NCBI GenBank assembly: GCA_002702655.1
Contig: PABB01000017.1
Coordinates: 124,001 to 188,000, forward strand
From: Planctomycetaceae bacterium
GTDB taxonomy: Bacteria; Planctomycetota; Planctomycetia; Pirellulales; Lacipirellulaceae
Length of the DNA: 64,000 nt
Direction: 5' to 3'
The position numbers and the translations under genes are program-made. How positions within the stretch are numbered: the stretch's first letter is position 1; every line of letters starts with the position of its first letter. The notes under the pieces are model-generated. The model saw nothing but the letters and a program-made list of their open reading frames with translations, was not told the DNA's origin and did not search any database. Shown here one piece after another: positions 44,809-53,842 of the stretch.

Positions 44809-47073
44809 ATGATGAATCGGCGGCGATTGTTTGCGTATCTGTTTGTTCTGCTTGCGTGGTCCGGCGGGGCTGCACGGGGCGACGAGCTGGTCAACGAGTG
44901 GAAGTTTCGCTTGCGACGTCCTGCGGACGGTTGGCAGAAGGCCGAGTTCGACGACTCGGGGTGGCGGACCGGACAGGGCGGATTCGGCACGCGCGGCACG
45001 CCGGGCGCCCGCATCGGCACGCGTTGGCGGACGCGCAACATCTGGCTGCGCAAGACTGTCGACCTGGAGCAAGTGCCGGAGAAGCCCGGCCTGTTGATCC
45101 ACCACGACGAAGACGCCGAGGTCTACGTCAACGGTCAGCAAGTAGCTGAACTATCTGGTTGGTCGTCGAAGTACGAGGTTGTGCCGCTCGACGCGAAGGC
45201 ACGCTCTGCGCTGGTCGCCGGCAAGAACGTCGTGGCCGTTCACTGTCGCCAGACTGACGGCGGGCAATTCATCGACGTCCACTTGGTCGACGTCGACAAC
45301 GTGCCCGAACTGCCGAAGGTCACTAAGCCGACGCCGACGAGTCTGATGACCGTGTGGGGCGCCGCCGTGACGCCGGAGAACGCTTGGCGCGAGTATCCGC
45401 GGCCGCAGATGCAGCGCGACGATTGGCAATGCCTGAACGGCAACTGGGACTACGCCATTGGGCCCGACGGGCAGTCCGAGCGACCCTCCCAATGGGCTGG
45501 ACAGATTCTCGTGCCCTTCTGCCTGGAGTCGAAGCTCGGCGGAGTTCAGCGGCTGCTCGCCCCTGAGGAATGGCTGTGGTACCACCGCACATTCACCGCC
45601 CAGCCAAAGTCCGGGAAACGGACGCTCCTCCATTTCGAAGCTGTCGACTACGACTGCGAGGTCTGGGTCAACGGCAAATCCGTCGGCACGCACAAGGGCG
45701 GCAACACCGCCTTCACGTTCGATATCACCGACGCTGTCCAGGACGGCGAGAACGACTTGGTCGTTCGCGTCAACGATGACACGCAAGCCTGGCAGCTTCA
45801 CGGCAAGCAGGTCCTCGACCCCAACGGGATCTGGTACACCCGCGTTTCAGGGATCTGGCAGACGGTGTGGCTCGAAGAGACCAACGCGACCTATCTGTCT
45901 GACCTGACGATCAGCTCCGACGTGGACACGGACGAGATTTCAGTGACAGCGTCGATCGCTGGCGACGCGGCCGACGTGGCGCTGGAGATTGAAGTGGCGG
46001 GCCCCGGCGGCGCGATTGTCTCCAAGGCGCAAGGCGACGAGCCGGTGGCCACCGCCAAGATTCCCAACGCCGAACACTGGACTCCCGACAATCCGAAGTT
46101 GTACGAGTTCGAGGCGCGGCTGGTGGACAAGGCTGGCAACGTCGTTGATCGCGTGCAGTCGTACGCGGCCATTCGCTCGGTGGGCACGATGCGCGACGAG
46201 GCGGGCAACGTGCGGCTGACGCTCAACGGCAAGCCGATCTTCCACTGGGGGCCGTTGGACCAGGGGTGGTGGCCCGACGGGCTGCTCACGCCGCCGTCGG
46301 ACGCGGGGATGTTGTTCGACGTCGAATTCCTCAAGGAAGCCGGCTTCAACATGATCCGCAAGCACATCAAGGTGGAGCCGCGGCGGTACTACTACCACTG
46401 CGATCGCCTGGGCATGATGGTTTGGCAGGACCAGGTGAATGCCGATCACGGCGCGCCCTGGACGCACCTGGCCCCCAACCCGCGCGATGCCCAGTGGCCG
46501 GACGAGCGTCATGAGCAATTCATGGAAGAGTTTGAAGCGATGGTTGACCTGTTAGAAAACCACCCCTCGATCGTCATGTGGCAACCGTTCAACGAGGCCT
46601 GGGGGCAACACCGCTCGATGGCGACCGGCGAGTGGATCGTCAAGCGTGATCCGTCTCGGTTGGTCAACATTTCCAGCGGCGGCAACTTCTGGCCGGTGGG
46701 GCACGTCGCCGATCAACACGCCTATCCCCATCCGAACTTCCCGATCGACAACGATCGTTTTCGGGACTACGTGAAGGTCGTCGGCGAATTCGGCGGCCAT
46801 GGATTTCCTGTCGCCGACCATTTGTGGGTCGATGACGGCAGCAACTGGGGGTACGGATCGCTGCCGAAGACCATCGAGGAGCTGCGCGGTCGCTACGTTG
46901 AGTCGCTCAACCGGCTCAACGAACTGCGCAAGCAGGGCGTTTCCGCAGGCGTCTACACCCAAACCACCGACGTCGAGGGCGAGATCAACGGCCTGATGAC
47001 CTACGATCGGAAGGTCCAGAAGATCCCGGCCAAGGAGCTGGCTGAGCTCCACAAGCGGTTGTTTAAGGATTGA
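44809..47073 (+). CDS. Secreted GH2 family glycoside hydrolase
   Basis: A 754-residue secreted enzyme, beta-galactosidase/beta-mannosidase-like. A signal peptide (about 1-25, GGAARGDE) is followed by a beta-sandwich of about 125 residues (30-155), then the GH2 sugar-binding domain (QCLNGNWDYAIG, YHRTF, YDCEVWVNGKSVGTHKGG), an immunoglobulin-like domain, and the TIM barrel with NHPSIVMWQPFNEAWGQH near 584-601; Glu596 is the likely acid/base. The extra N-terminal domain is shared with some planctomycete GH2 proteins. The start has GGAGTGG just upstream; ATG at 44812 is equally possible. Confidence 0.85.
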   Translation: MMNRRRLFAYLFVLLAWSGGAARGDELVNEWKFRLRRPADGWQKAEFDDSGWRTGQGGFGTRGTPGARIGTRWRTRNIWLRKTVDLEQVPEKPGLLIHHDEDAEVYVNGQQVAELSGWSSKYEVVPLDAKARSALVAGKNVVAVHCRQTDGGQFIDVHLVDVDNVPELPKVTKPTPTSLMTVWGAAVTPENAWREYPRPQMQRDDWQCLNGNWDYAIGPDGQSERPSQWAGQILVPFCLESKLGGVQRLLAPEEWLWYHRTFTAQPKSGKRTLLHFEAVDYDCEVWVNGKSVGTHKGGNTAFTFDITDAVQDGENDLVVRVNDDTQAWQLHGKQVLDPNGIWYTRVSGIWQTVWLEETNATYLSDLTISSDVDTDEISVTASIAGDAADVALEIEVAGPGGAIVSKAQGDEPVATAKIPNAEHWTPDNPKLYEFEARLVDKAGNVVDRVQSYAAIRSVGTMRDEAGNVRLTLNGKPIFHWGPLDQGWWPDGLLTPPSDAGMLFDVEFLKEAGFNMIRKHIKVEPRRYYYHCDRLGMMVWQDQVNADHGAPWTHLAPNPRDAQWPDERHEQFMEEFEAMVDLLENHPSIVMWQPFNEAWGQHRSMATGEWIVKRDPSRLVNISSGGNFWPVGHVADQHAYPHPNFPIDNDRFRDYVKVVGEFGGHGFPVADHLWVDDGSNWGYGSLPKTIEELRGRYVESLNRLNELRKQGVSAGVYTQTTDVEGEINGLMTYDRKVQKIPAKELAELHKRLFKD

Positions 47074-47095
47074 GATCCGCTTGCCGTCTACGGCG

Positions 47096-47131
47096 TTGTG
47101 GCGCCGCCGCTCTCATGCGGCGGCGCCACAA
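47096..47131 (+). terminator. Strong hairpin after the GH2 gene
   Basis: A perfect 15-bp stem, TTGTGGCGCCGCCGC at 47096-47110 with its inverse at 47117-47131, and a 6-base TCTCAT loop, begins 22 bases after the GH2 stop. There is no U-run after it. It likely insulates the regulator gene from GH2 transcription. Confidence 0.65.
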
Positions 47132-47247
47132 TGGCTCGCGCGTGCGCCGCATCGCCCCGAAGGTCGCAGGGCCGTGTCGACGTCGGTCGGTCAGTAGCTC
47201 GCTGCGCGTTTCGTAAAGTTTTCTGTGCGCAGGGTCTTTGTGTGTCC

Positions 47248-47283
47248 TGAGTTATTTTTCATATGCGGCATGCCCTATTTTTC
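47248..47283 (+). promoter_or_regulatory. Candidate XylR-type operator, site 2 (with a weaker neighbour)
   Basis: TGAGTTATTTTTCAT at 47248-47262 repeats site 1 exactly. A degenerate copy TGCCCTATTTTTC starts 23 bases later (47271-47283), about two helical turns away. Both lie 180-215 bases upstream of the regulator start. Confidence 0.5.
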
Positions 47284-47420
47284 GACCGCCGTCGGCGATT
47301 TGCGCAATGGCCTGTTGATGGGTGGGCCAGTTAGTCTAGCATAGAATGCCACGTCGGCTTTTCCTCGCGTTCAACCGGCTTTTCACGGAACAGGCTTGTG
47401 TGAGATTTTCCGCAGGTCGT

Positions 47421-47433
47421 TGATTTATTTTTC
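47421..47433 (+). promoter_or_regulatory. Candidate XylR-type operator, site 3
   Basis: TGATTTATTTTTC matches the proposed TGAGTTATTTTTC in 12 of 13 bases and lies 30 bases before the regulator ATG, where binding could block or activate its own promoter. Confidence 0.4.
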
Positions 47434-47463
47434 GTTCGACGCCGCTTCATCGCGGATAGATTC

Positions 47464-48651
47464 ATGGCGACTGTCACTCGGGGACCCTCCATGCAGAAGT
47501 CCATTCGCGTCGCCCTGGACGTGGAAACGGCGCGGATCTACGGACGGCACATCCTGGAGGGGATTGCCAAGTACCTGAAGACGACCAAGCCCTGGTCCGT
47601 CTACCTGGAGGAGCATGAACTCGACCGCGACCCGCGTGAATTCCTCAAGCGCTGGGACGGCGAGGCGATCATCACCCGATCGATCCTGACGCCCGAAGCC
47701 GTCGACGAGATCAAACGACGCCAGCTCGTTGTCGTCGATGTCGGCGACATGGGCCCCCCGACCGAGTTCACCCGGATTCAGTCGGCCGATTCGGTTATCG
47801 GCTCGATTGCCGCCAAGCACCTGTTGGAGCGTGGATTCGAGTCGCTGGCCTGCTGCAGTTTTTCCAAGGAACATTGGTCGGCGCGGCGACGCGAGGGTTT
47901 CGCGGCCGAGGTCCGCCAACACGGCTTCACGGCCAGTTGCTACGAATCGTGGCGTGCCGGGAAGCAGACCTGGCAGCACGAGCAGTCCGAACTGGTCGAG
48001 TGGCTGAGAACGCTGCCCAAGCCCGTGGGAGTCTTCGCGACGAACGACCTTCGGGGCCAGCACGTGCTGGAGGCGTGTCGCCGGATCGACCTGGCCGTGC
48101 CCGAAAGCGTGGCCGTAGTGGGCGTCGACAACGATGAAGTGCTGTGCGGATTGTGCCAGCCGCAACTCACCAGCATCATTCCCGACTCCGAGCGGATCGG
48201 CTACGAGGCGGCCTACTGGCTCGACCGAATCCTGGTCGGCAGCACCGACGCCCCGGCGGCCGTCGAGGTGCCCCCCCGCGGGATTGCGGTGCGCCAGTCG
48301 TCGGACGTGTACGCCGTGTCGGATCCCACCGTGGCCGCCGCGCTGCGATTCATTCGCGAACACGCCTGCGAGGGAATTTCGGTCAGCGACGTGCTGGAGC
48401 ACATTTCCGTGTCCCGCAGCTGGCTGGAACGGCAGTTCCGCAAGTACGTTAATCATTCCCCGCAGGTGGAAATCCGCACTGTCCAGGTGCGGCGGTGTAA
48501 GGAATTGCTGAAAAGCACGACGTTGCCGCTGGAGAAGATTGCCGGATTAACCGGGTTCGACCATCCTGAGTACATGAGCGTTGTCTTCAAACGCGAGACG
48601 AAGGAAACGCCCGGCCGGTATCGCAAACGCCACGCCGACGGTCGGTCCTAG
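47464..48651 (+). CDS. XylR-type AraC-family transcription regulator
   Basis: A 395-residue regulator. Residues about 14-275 form a LacI/periplasmic-binding-protein-like sugar-sensing domain (VALDVETARIYGRHILEGI, then GVFATNDLRGQHVLEACR and VAVVGVDNDEVLC). Residues about 290-390 are an AraC helix-turn-helix pair (ISVSDVLEHISVSRSWLERQFRKYV, then PLEKIAGLTGFDHPEYMSVVFKRETKETPGRYR). This is the XylR layout. It likely senses a sugar from plant or algal polysaccharide and controls neighbouring hydrolases. A second in-frame ATG lies at 47491. Confidence 0.88.
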   Translation: MATVTRGPSMQKSIRVALDVETARIYGRHILEGIAKYLKTTKPWSVYLEEHELDRDPREFLKRWDGEAIITRSILTPEAVDEIKRRQLVVVDVGDMGPPTEFTRIQSADSVIGSIAAKHLLERGFESLACCSFSKEHWSARRREGFAAEVRQHGFTASCYESWRAGKQTWQHEQSELVEWLRTLPKPVGVFATNDLRGQHVLEACRRIDLAVPESVAVVGVDNDEVLCGLCQPQLTSIIPDSERIGYEAAYWLDRILVGSTDAPAAVEVPPRGIAVRQSSDVYAVSDPTVAAALRFIREHACEGISVSDVLEHISVSRSWLERQFRKYVNHSPQVEIRTVQVRRCKELLKSTTLPLEKIAGLTGFDHPEYMSVVFKRETKETPGRYRKRHADGRS

Positions 48652-48679
48652 CGGGGACCAGTCGATAGACGAGTTGCCG

Positions 48680-51109
48680 ATGAATCGCCTCTTCTCAACA
48701 TCTGCCGCATTGCTCGCCGTTGCGCTGACGGCGGCGTCTGTGATTGCCCAGGACGACGCCGACGCGCCAGCCGTCGATTTCGCCCGCGACGTTAAACCCC
48801 TGCTGGCGCGACGCTGCTTTGCCTGCCATGGACCCGAAACGGGCGAGGGCGGGCTGCGGCTGACGAGTCGCGCCGAGGCGCTGGCGGAGTTGGACTCGGG
48901 GATGCTCGCCATCGTGCCCGGCGATCCCGACGAGAGCGAACTGTTGGCGCGTGTGTCGTCCGACGACGAATTCATGCGGATGCCGCCCGAGGGCGAGCCG
49001 CTCACGCCGGAGGAAATCCAGACTCTGCGTCGCTGGATTGCCGAGGGGGCCGATTGGAAGCAGCATTGGGCATGGCTTCCTCGGCAGCCGCAGACGCCCC
49101 CCGCGGTGCAGCGCGACGACTGGGTTGCCAACCCGATCGATGCGTTCATTCTGGCAAAGCTGGAAGCCGCCGAACTGGAGCCCGCGTCTGACGCGCAGCG
49201 GCGGACGCTGATTCGACGCGCTTACTACGACCTGACCGGCCTGCCGCCGACGCGGCAGCAGGTCGAGCAGTTCGTCGGCGACGACGCACCCGACGCGTGG
49301 AGTCGTCTGGTCGATAAACTGCTGGAGTCGCCGCACTACGGCGAGCGCTGGGCGCGGCACTGGCTCGACGTGGTGCGCTACGCGGAGACCAACAGTTTCG
49401 AGCGCGATGGGGCCAAGCCCAACGCGTGGAAGTACCGCGACTACGTGATCCGCTCGCTCAATGCCGACAAGCCCTATGATCAGTTCGTTCGCGAACAACT
49501 TGCCGGCGACGAACTCGACAACGTGACCCGCGATTCGATTATCGCCACGGGTTACTACCGCATTGGCATCTGGGATGACGAGCCCGCTGATCCCACGCAG
49601 TCTCGGGCCGACGAGCAGGACGACATCGTTTCGACAACGAGCCAGGCGTTTTTGGGACTCACGGTCGGTTGTGCTCGTTGCCACGATCACAAGATCGATC
49701 CGATCCCCCAGGCCGACTACTACGGGCTCGTCGCATTCTTTGCCGACGTGACCAGCTACGCCGAACGGGGCGATCAGCAAACCAATAACCAATGGAGTTT
49801 TGGCGATCCTGAGGAACTGCAGCGACGCAAAAAGCTCCAACGCCGCGAAGCCCGCATCAGCCGCGAAAAGACGTCCATGGAGGAGGTCGGCATTCGCCGG
49901 ATGGAGGCCGCCGATCAACGGCGGAGCGAAACGGCCGAGCGGCAGACGCTGCTGGAAGAGAAGTTAGCGGCGTTCCTGAATCCCTCCGAACTTGAACTCT
50001 ACGAAGAGACGGTCCGCCGCCTCCAGGCGGTGCACGACGAGATTGCTGGATTGCCGCCGCTGGAATCGGCGCTCGCCTTGGCCAAGTGCGAGCCGCATCC
50101 GGAGCCGACTCACGTTATGGAACGCGGCAATCCGCATGTGCCGGGCGAAGTCGTGGAGCCGCATTTCCCGCAATTGTTCGAAGCACCCGCACCGACGATT
50201 GCGGCGGCCCCCGCAGAAGCTCGATCCGCGGGGCGGCGCCGCGTGCTGGCCGAGTGGATCGCCTCGCCCGACAACTTGCTCACCGCGCGGGTCATCGTGA
50301 ATCGCGTCTGGCAGCACCACTTCGGTCGGGGGATCGTTCGGTCGCCGAACAACTTCGGCGAGATGGGCGACCCGCCGACGCATCCGGAACTGCTGGACTG
50401 GCTCGCCCAATGGCTTGTGGATCACCAATGGCGACTCAAGCCGCTGCACCGACTGATCATGACCTCCCACGCCTACCGCATGTCCAGCGCCGGCAGCGAG
50501 CGCGGCTTGGCGATCGACCCGGACAACGATCTGTTTTGGCGGTTCAACATGCGGCGGCTGAGCGCCGAGGAAGTTCGCGACTCGCTGCTGGCGGCGTCGC
50601 AGACGCTCAACCGCGACGTGTATGGCCCGAGTTTCTACCCAAAGCTTTCCGAAGAAGTGCTTGCCACGCAGTCCAACCCGGGCAGCGGCTGGGGCGAGTC
50701 GGCGCCCGAAGATCGGGCTCGGCGCAGCGTTTACATTCACGTCAAACGGTCGCTGCTCGACCCTTTGCTGACCGCGTTCGATTTGCCGGACGTGGATCTA
50801 TCGTGCGAGGCTCGTTTCGTGACGACGCAGCCGCAGCAATCGATGGCGCTGCTCAACGGTGCGTTCGCGATTGAGCAGGCTTCGCGGCTGGCTGACGAGA
50901 TTCTGGCGATGGAAGCCGTCTCGCCGGCCGAACAGGTCGCGGCGTCGGTCCAGTTGGCGCTGGCTCGCGACGCGACGCCGGAGGAAGTCGATTCAGGCGT
51001 CAAGTTGATTAACACGTTACAGACGAAGCACAACCTGTCGCCCGAGCAGGCGCTCGCCCAGTGGTGTGGCGTCGTGTTGAACCTCAACGAATTCCTTTAT
51101 TTGGATTGA
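48680..51109 (+). CDS. Planctomycete cytochrome C with DUF1549 and DUF1553
   Basis: An 809-residue secreted protein with a signal peptide (about 1-23). The N-terminal heme domain has CFACHG near 46-50 (PSCyt1-type). DUF1549 follows ([19 protein letters not shown] ... [10 protein letters not shown] ... [16 protein letters not shown]), with a second CARCHDHK near 330 after the usual AFLGLTVG. A coiled-coil-like helix occurs about 375-450. DUF1553 makes up the C-terminal part ([34 protein letters not shown]). Paired with the DUF1501 gene just downstream, a standard planctomycete two-gene unit of unknown reaction, here inside a sugar-hydrolase region. Confidence 0.9.
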   Translation: MNRLFSTSAALLAVALTAASVIAQDDADAPAVDFARDVKPLLARRCFACHGPETGEGGLRLTSRAEALAELDSGMLAIVPGDPDESELLARVSSDDEFMRMPPEGEPLTPEEIQTLRRWIAEGADWKQHWAWLPRQPQTPPAVQRDDWVANPIDAFILAKLEAAELEPASDAQRRTLIRRAYYDLTGLPPTRQQVEQFVGDDAPDAWSRLVDKLLESPHYGERWARHWLDVVRYAETNSFERDGAKPNAWKYRDYVIRSLNADKPYDQFVREQLAGDELDNVTRDSIIATGYYRIGIWDDEPADPTQSRADEQDDIVSTTSQAFLGLTVGCARCHDHKIDPIPQADYYGLVAFFADVTSYAERGDQQTNNQWSFGDPEELQRRKKLQRREARISREKTSMEEVGIRRMEAADQRRSETAERQTLLEEKLAAFLNPSELELYEETVRRLQAVHDEIAGLPPLESALALAKCEPHPEPTHVMERGNPHVPGEVVEPHFPQLFEAPAPTIAAAPAEARSAGRRRVLAEWIASPDNLLTARVIVNRVWQHHFGRGIVRSPNNFGEMGDPPTHPELLDWLAQWLVDHQWRLKPLHRLIMTSHAYRMSSAGSERGLAIDPDNDLFWRFNMRRLSAEEVRDSLLAASQTLNRDVYGPSFYPKLSEEVLATQSNPGSGWGESAPEDRARRSVYIHVKRSLLDPLLTAFDLPDVDLSCEARFVTTQPQQSMALLNGAFAIEQASRLADEILAMEAVSPAEQVAASVQLALARDATPEEVDSGVKLINTLQTKHNLSPEQALAQWCGVVLNLNEFLYLD

Positions 51110-51165
51110 CCGCCGTGTCTGCCGCCGTCGGGGCTGGCAGCGAACGCGCGAGTGCGGAGCAAATC

Positions 51166-52608
51166 ATGAGTAGCAACGTCACGCACGCCGAGTCGTTTTG
51201 TCGTCGTACGCGCCGCGAGTTCCTGTGGGAGATCGGGGGCGGGTTCGGCGGAGCGGCACTGGCGGGGATGCTGGCGGCCGACGGGGCGTTTGCTTCCGAC
51301 AACCCGCTGGCCGCACGACCGAGTCCCCGTCCCGCCCGCGCCAAAAGCGTGATCTTCCTGTTCATGTACGGCGGGCCCAGTCACGTCGACACGTTCGATT
51401 ACAAGCCGGCGATGGTCGGCATGGACGGCAAAACGGTCGATGTGAAGACGCACGGGCGGGGCGGTCACCGCAACCAGGGACGCATCGTCGAACCGCGATG
51501 GAAGTTCCGCCAATACGGCGAGTGCGGCAAGTGGGTCAGCGATCTGTTTCCGCATTTGGGCAAGTGCGTTGACGACATTGCGTTTTTGCACTCCATGACC
51601 GCCGAGTCGCCGATTCACGGCTCGGCCATGTTGATGATGAACTCGGGCAAGCTGCAAAGCGGCTATCCCGCGCTGGGCTCCTGGGTCAATTACGGTCTGG
51701 GGTCGGTGAACGAGAATCTGCCGGGTTTCGTCGTCATGCTGGACGAGTCGGGCGGTCCGATCAGCGGCGCCAAGAATTGGGCCAGCGGCTACATGCCCGC
51801 TACGTTCGCCGGCACGGTTTTTCGCCCCGAAGGCTCGCCCATCAACGATCTGGCGCTGCCGCAAGGCGTCAGTCGCGAATTGCGCCGCGACGTGCTGGAT
51901 TCGCTACGCGAGTTGAACGAAAGTCACCTGGCCCTCCGGCCCGATCAGGCCGATTTGCAGTCGCGGATTTCCGCTTATGAACTCGGTTTCCGCATGCAGC
52001 AACACGCTCCTGAAGCGGTCGATATTTCCGACGAGACCGAGGAAACGCTCAACCTGTACGGCGTCAATCAACCCGAGACCGAAGCGTTCGGCCGGCGGTG
52101 TTTGCTGGCGCGGCGGCTCGTCGAGCGGGGCGTGAGATTCGTGCAGGTCTACTCGGGCGGCGCCCACAACGACGCCAACTGGGATGCGCACGGCGACCTG
52201 GAGGCGAATCACAATTTGCACGCCAAAGAGACCGATCAACCGATTGCGGCTCTGCTGACCGATCTCAAGCGGCGCGGCATGCTCGATGAAACGCTCGTGG
52301 TCTGGGGCGGCGAGTTCGGACGCCAGCCGACGGCCGAATACGCCGTCGGCACGGGCCGCGATCACAATTCGTATGGCTTCACCATGTGGGCTGCCGGCGG
52401 CGGTATGAAGGGCGGCGTGAGCGTCGGATCGACCGACGAGATCGGCTCGGCTGCAGCCGACCAACCGATGCATGTCAAACGACTGCACGCGACGATTCTG
52501 CACCAGTTGGGGCTCGACCCCAACGGCCTGAGCTACCTGTACCGGGGGCTCGACCAGAAACTTGTCGGCGTGGAGCACGTCGAGCCCATTCACGAGGTCA
52601 TTGCATAG
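51166..52608 (+). CDS. DUF1501 protein with Tat signal
   Basis: A 480-residue protein of the DUF1501 family, related by fold to alkaline phosphatase/sulfatases. The N-terminus has a twin-arginine signal (RRTRREFLWEIGGGFGGAALAG). Family segments include FLFMYGGPSHVDTFDYKP, FLHSMTAESPIHG, GGAHNDANWDAHGDL, VVWGGEFGRQPTAE and GRDHNSYGFTMWAAGGGMKGG, the latter holding metal-ligand-like His and Asp residues. It likely folds with its cofactor in the cytoplasm before export. It follows the DUF1549/1553 cytochrome by 56 bases and is probably its functional partner. Confidence 0.9.
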   Translation: MSSNVTHAESFCRRTRREFLWEIGGGFGGAALAGMLAADGAFASDNPLAARPSPRPARAKSVIFLFMYGGPSHVDTFDYKPAMVGMDGKTVDVKTHGRGGHRNQGRIVEPRWKFRQYGECGKWVSDLFPHLGKCVDDIAFLHSMTAESPIHGSAMLMMNSGKLQSGYPALGSWVNYGLGSVNENLPGFVVMLDESGGPISGAKNWASGYMPATFAGTVFRPEGSPINDLALPQGVSRELRRDVLDSLRELNESHLALRPDQADLQSRISAYELGFRMQQHAPEAVDISDETEETLNLYGVNQPETEAFGRRCLLARRLVERGVRFVQVYSGGAHNDANWDAHGDLEANHNLHAKETDQPIAALLTDLKRRGMLDETLVVWGGEFGRQPTAEYAVGTGRDHNSYGFTMWAAGGGMKGGVSVGSTDEIGSAAADQPMHVKRLHATILHQLGLDPNGLSYLYRGLDQKLVGVEHVEPIHEVIA

Positions 52609-52715
52609 TCGCCGTTGAGGCGCATCGCTATTGAAATGCGGCGGCATGCCAACGCCAGGAACCGGCGCGGCGGTAATTGAGTTTTCTGTTGATGTTGTTG
52701 AAAGAGGCTGTCTCG

Positions 52716-53528
52716 ATGTCGTCCGGTCATACACAGTTTCGCCTCGATGGTCGCGTGGCCCTGGTCACAGGCAGCACGCGGGGGCTTGGCAAGGAAATGG
52801 CCGTCGCTCTAGCGCGCGCCGGGGCACGCACGGCGATGAACTTTGCCAACAGTCGCGAAACAGCCGAGGCGGCGTTCAGCGAACTGCAATGTGTCAACTC
52901 GGAATCCCTGTTGGTTCAGGGCGACGTGACCGACCCGATTTCCGTCGATCGTATGGTGGGCGAAGTGGAGCAGACCCTCGGCCCGGTAGACATCCTCGTC
53001 GTCAATGCCACTTGCACTCAGCACGAACTGGCGTTGGAGGACTATACCTGGGACCACTTCCAGGCGATGCTCGATTTCTTTGTGAAGAGCCCCGTGTTAT
53101 TGACCAAACGTTGCTTGCCCCACATGAAGCAGCAGCAGTGGGGACGGATCATCCACATTACCAGCGAGGTGGTGGCGCTCGCATCGAACAAGTTCAGCGC
53201 CTACGTTGCAGCCAAGGGGGGGCAGACGGCCTTCGCTCTCAGCACGGCTCGGGAGTTCGCTCCTTACGGCGTCACCGTCAACATGGTCGCTCCTGGGTGG
53301 ATTCCTGTTGAACGACATGCCCAGTGCGATCCCGATGCGATGGCAAAATATCGCGAGGGCGTGCCCGCCGGTCGCATGGGGACCCCGGCGGACGTGGCGC
53401 CAGCGGTCACTTTCCTGGCAAGCCCCGAAGCCCAGTTTGTGACGGGCCAGACGCTGGCGGTGAACGGCGGCAACACGGTTTCCCGCAAGCCGTTGGTGGA
53501 CCCCGCAGATGCGTTCGCAGCGTTGTGA
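52716..53528 (+). CDS. SDR family oxidoreductase
   Basis: A 270-residue short-chain dehydrogenase/reductase. The nucleotide motif TGSTRGLGKE (TGxxxGxG) is near residue 20, the NAT segment in VVNATCTQ replaces the usual NNAG, and catalytic residues are Ser in HITSE and YVAAK (YxxxK) near 160. The acidic/basic pattern after beta-2 does not settle NAD versus NADP. It likely oxidises or reduces a sugar or sugar acid, given its neighbours. The ATG has AAAGAGG upstream. It may be co-transcribed with the DUF1549/DUF1501 pair, 107 bases before. Confidence 0.85.
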   Translation: MSSGHTQFRLDGRVALVTGSTRGLGKEMAVALARAGARTAMNFANSRETAEAAFSELQCVNSESLLVQGDVTDPISVDRMVGEVEQTLGPVDILVVNATCTQHELALEDYTWDHFQAMLDFFVKSPVLLTKRCLPHMKQQQWGRIIHITSEVVALASNKFSAYVAAKGGQTAFALSTAREFAPYGVTVNMVAPGWIPVERHAQCDPDAMAKYREGVPAGRMGTPADVAPAVTFLASPEAQFVTGQTLAVNGGNTVSRKPLVDPADAFAAL

Positions 53529-53842
53529 GGAAACGAACTGTCTCAGGGCGATTTCCGACGAGACAGGTCTCGGCAATTAGTCGAGAAAAATATCTCAATT
53601 GTGAAGACGGCTAGTCTCATTGCGGGAATTTCTTTTCGCAATCAAACTGGACTGGTATGGCGGTGCGATATCTCACTTGGGGCAGGATCGCACCGCCGGT
53701 AACGAATCTTCGAAGTGCTAGGTGAGCGACGGCTCAATAGTCGCCTTGCCCGGTCTCGTCGATCGACTTTTTCGCTCTTGTTTGACCCTGTCTCTCGTGA
53801 GGCCGCGGCGCGCCGCTGTTGCTAGGCGCACTGGCGGCAGGT
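53529..53842. promoter_or_regulatory. Intergenic region upstream of the GH51-like gene
   Basis: A 314-base gap with a relatively A+T-rich central part. It contains the operator candidate at 53585-53597 and GCGGGAATTTCTTTTCGCAATC near 53622-53643. No coding sequence is supported. Confidence 0.5.
53585..53597 (-). promoter_or_regulatory. Candidate XylR-type operator, site 4
   Basis: On the minus strand this reads TGAGATATTTTTC, 12 of 13 bases identical to sites 1 and 2. On the plus strand GAGAAAAATATCTC is itself an imperfect palindrome. It lies about 250 bases upstream of the GH51-like gene. Confidence 0.45.

Larger units (their letters stand above)
47074..47463. promoter_or_regulatory. Regulatory region upstream of the XylR-type gene
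   Basis: This 390-base gap holds a strong hairpin after the GH2 gene, then an A+T-rich stretch with three TATTTTTC-containing words at 47248-47260, 47271-47283 and 47421-47433. No coding sequence was supported. Autoregulation of the downstream regulator is plausible. Confidence 0.55.
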
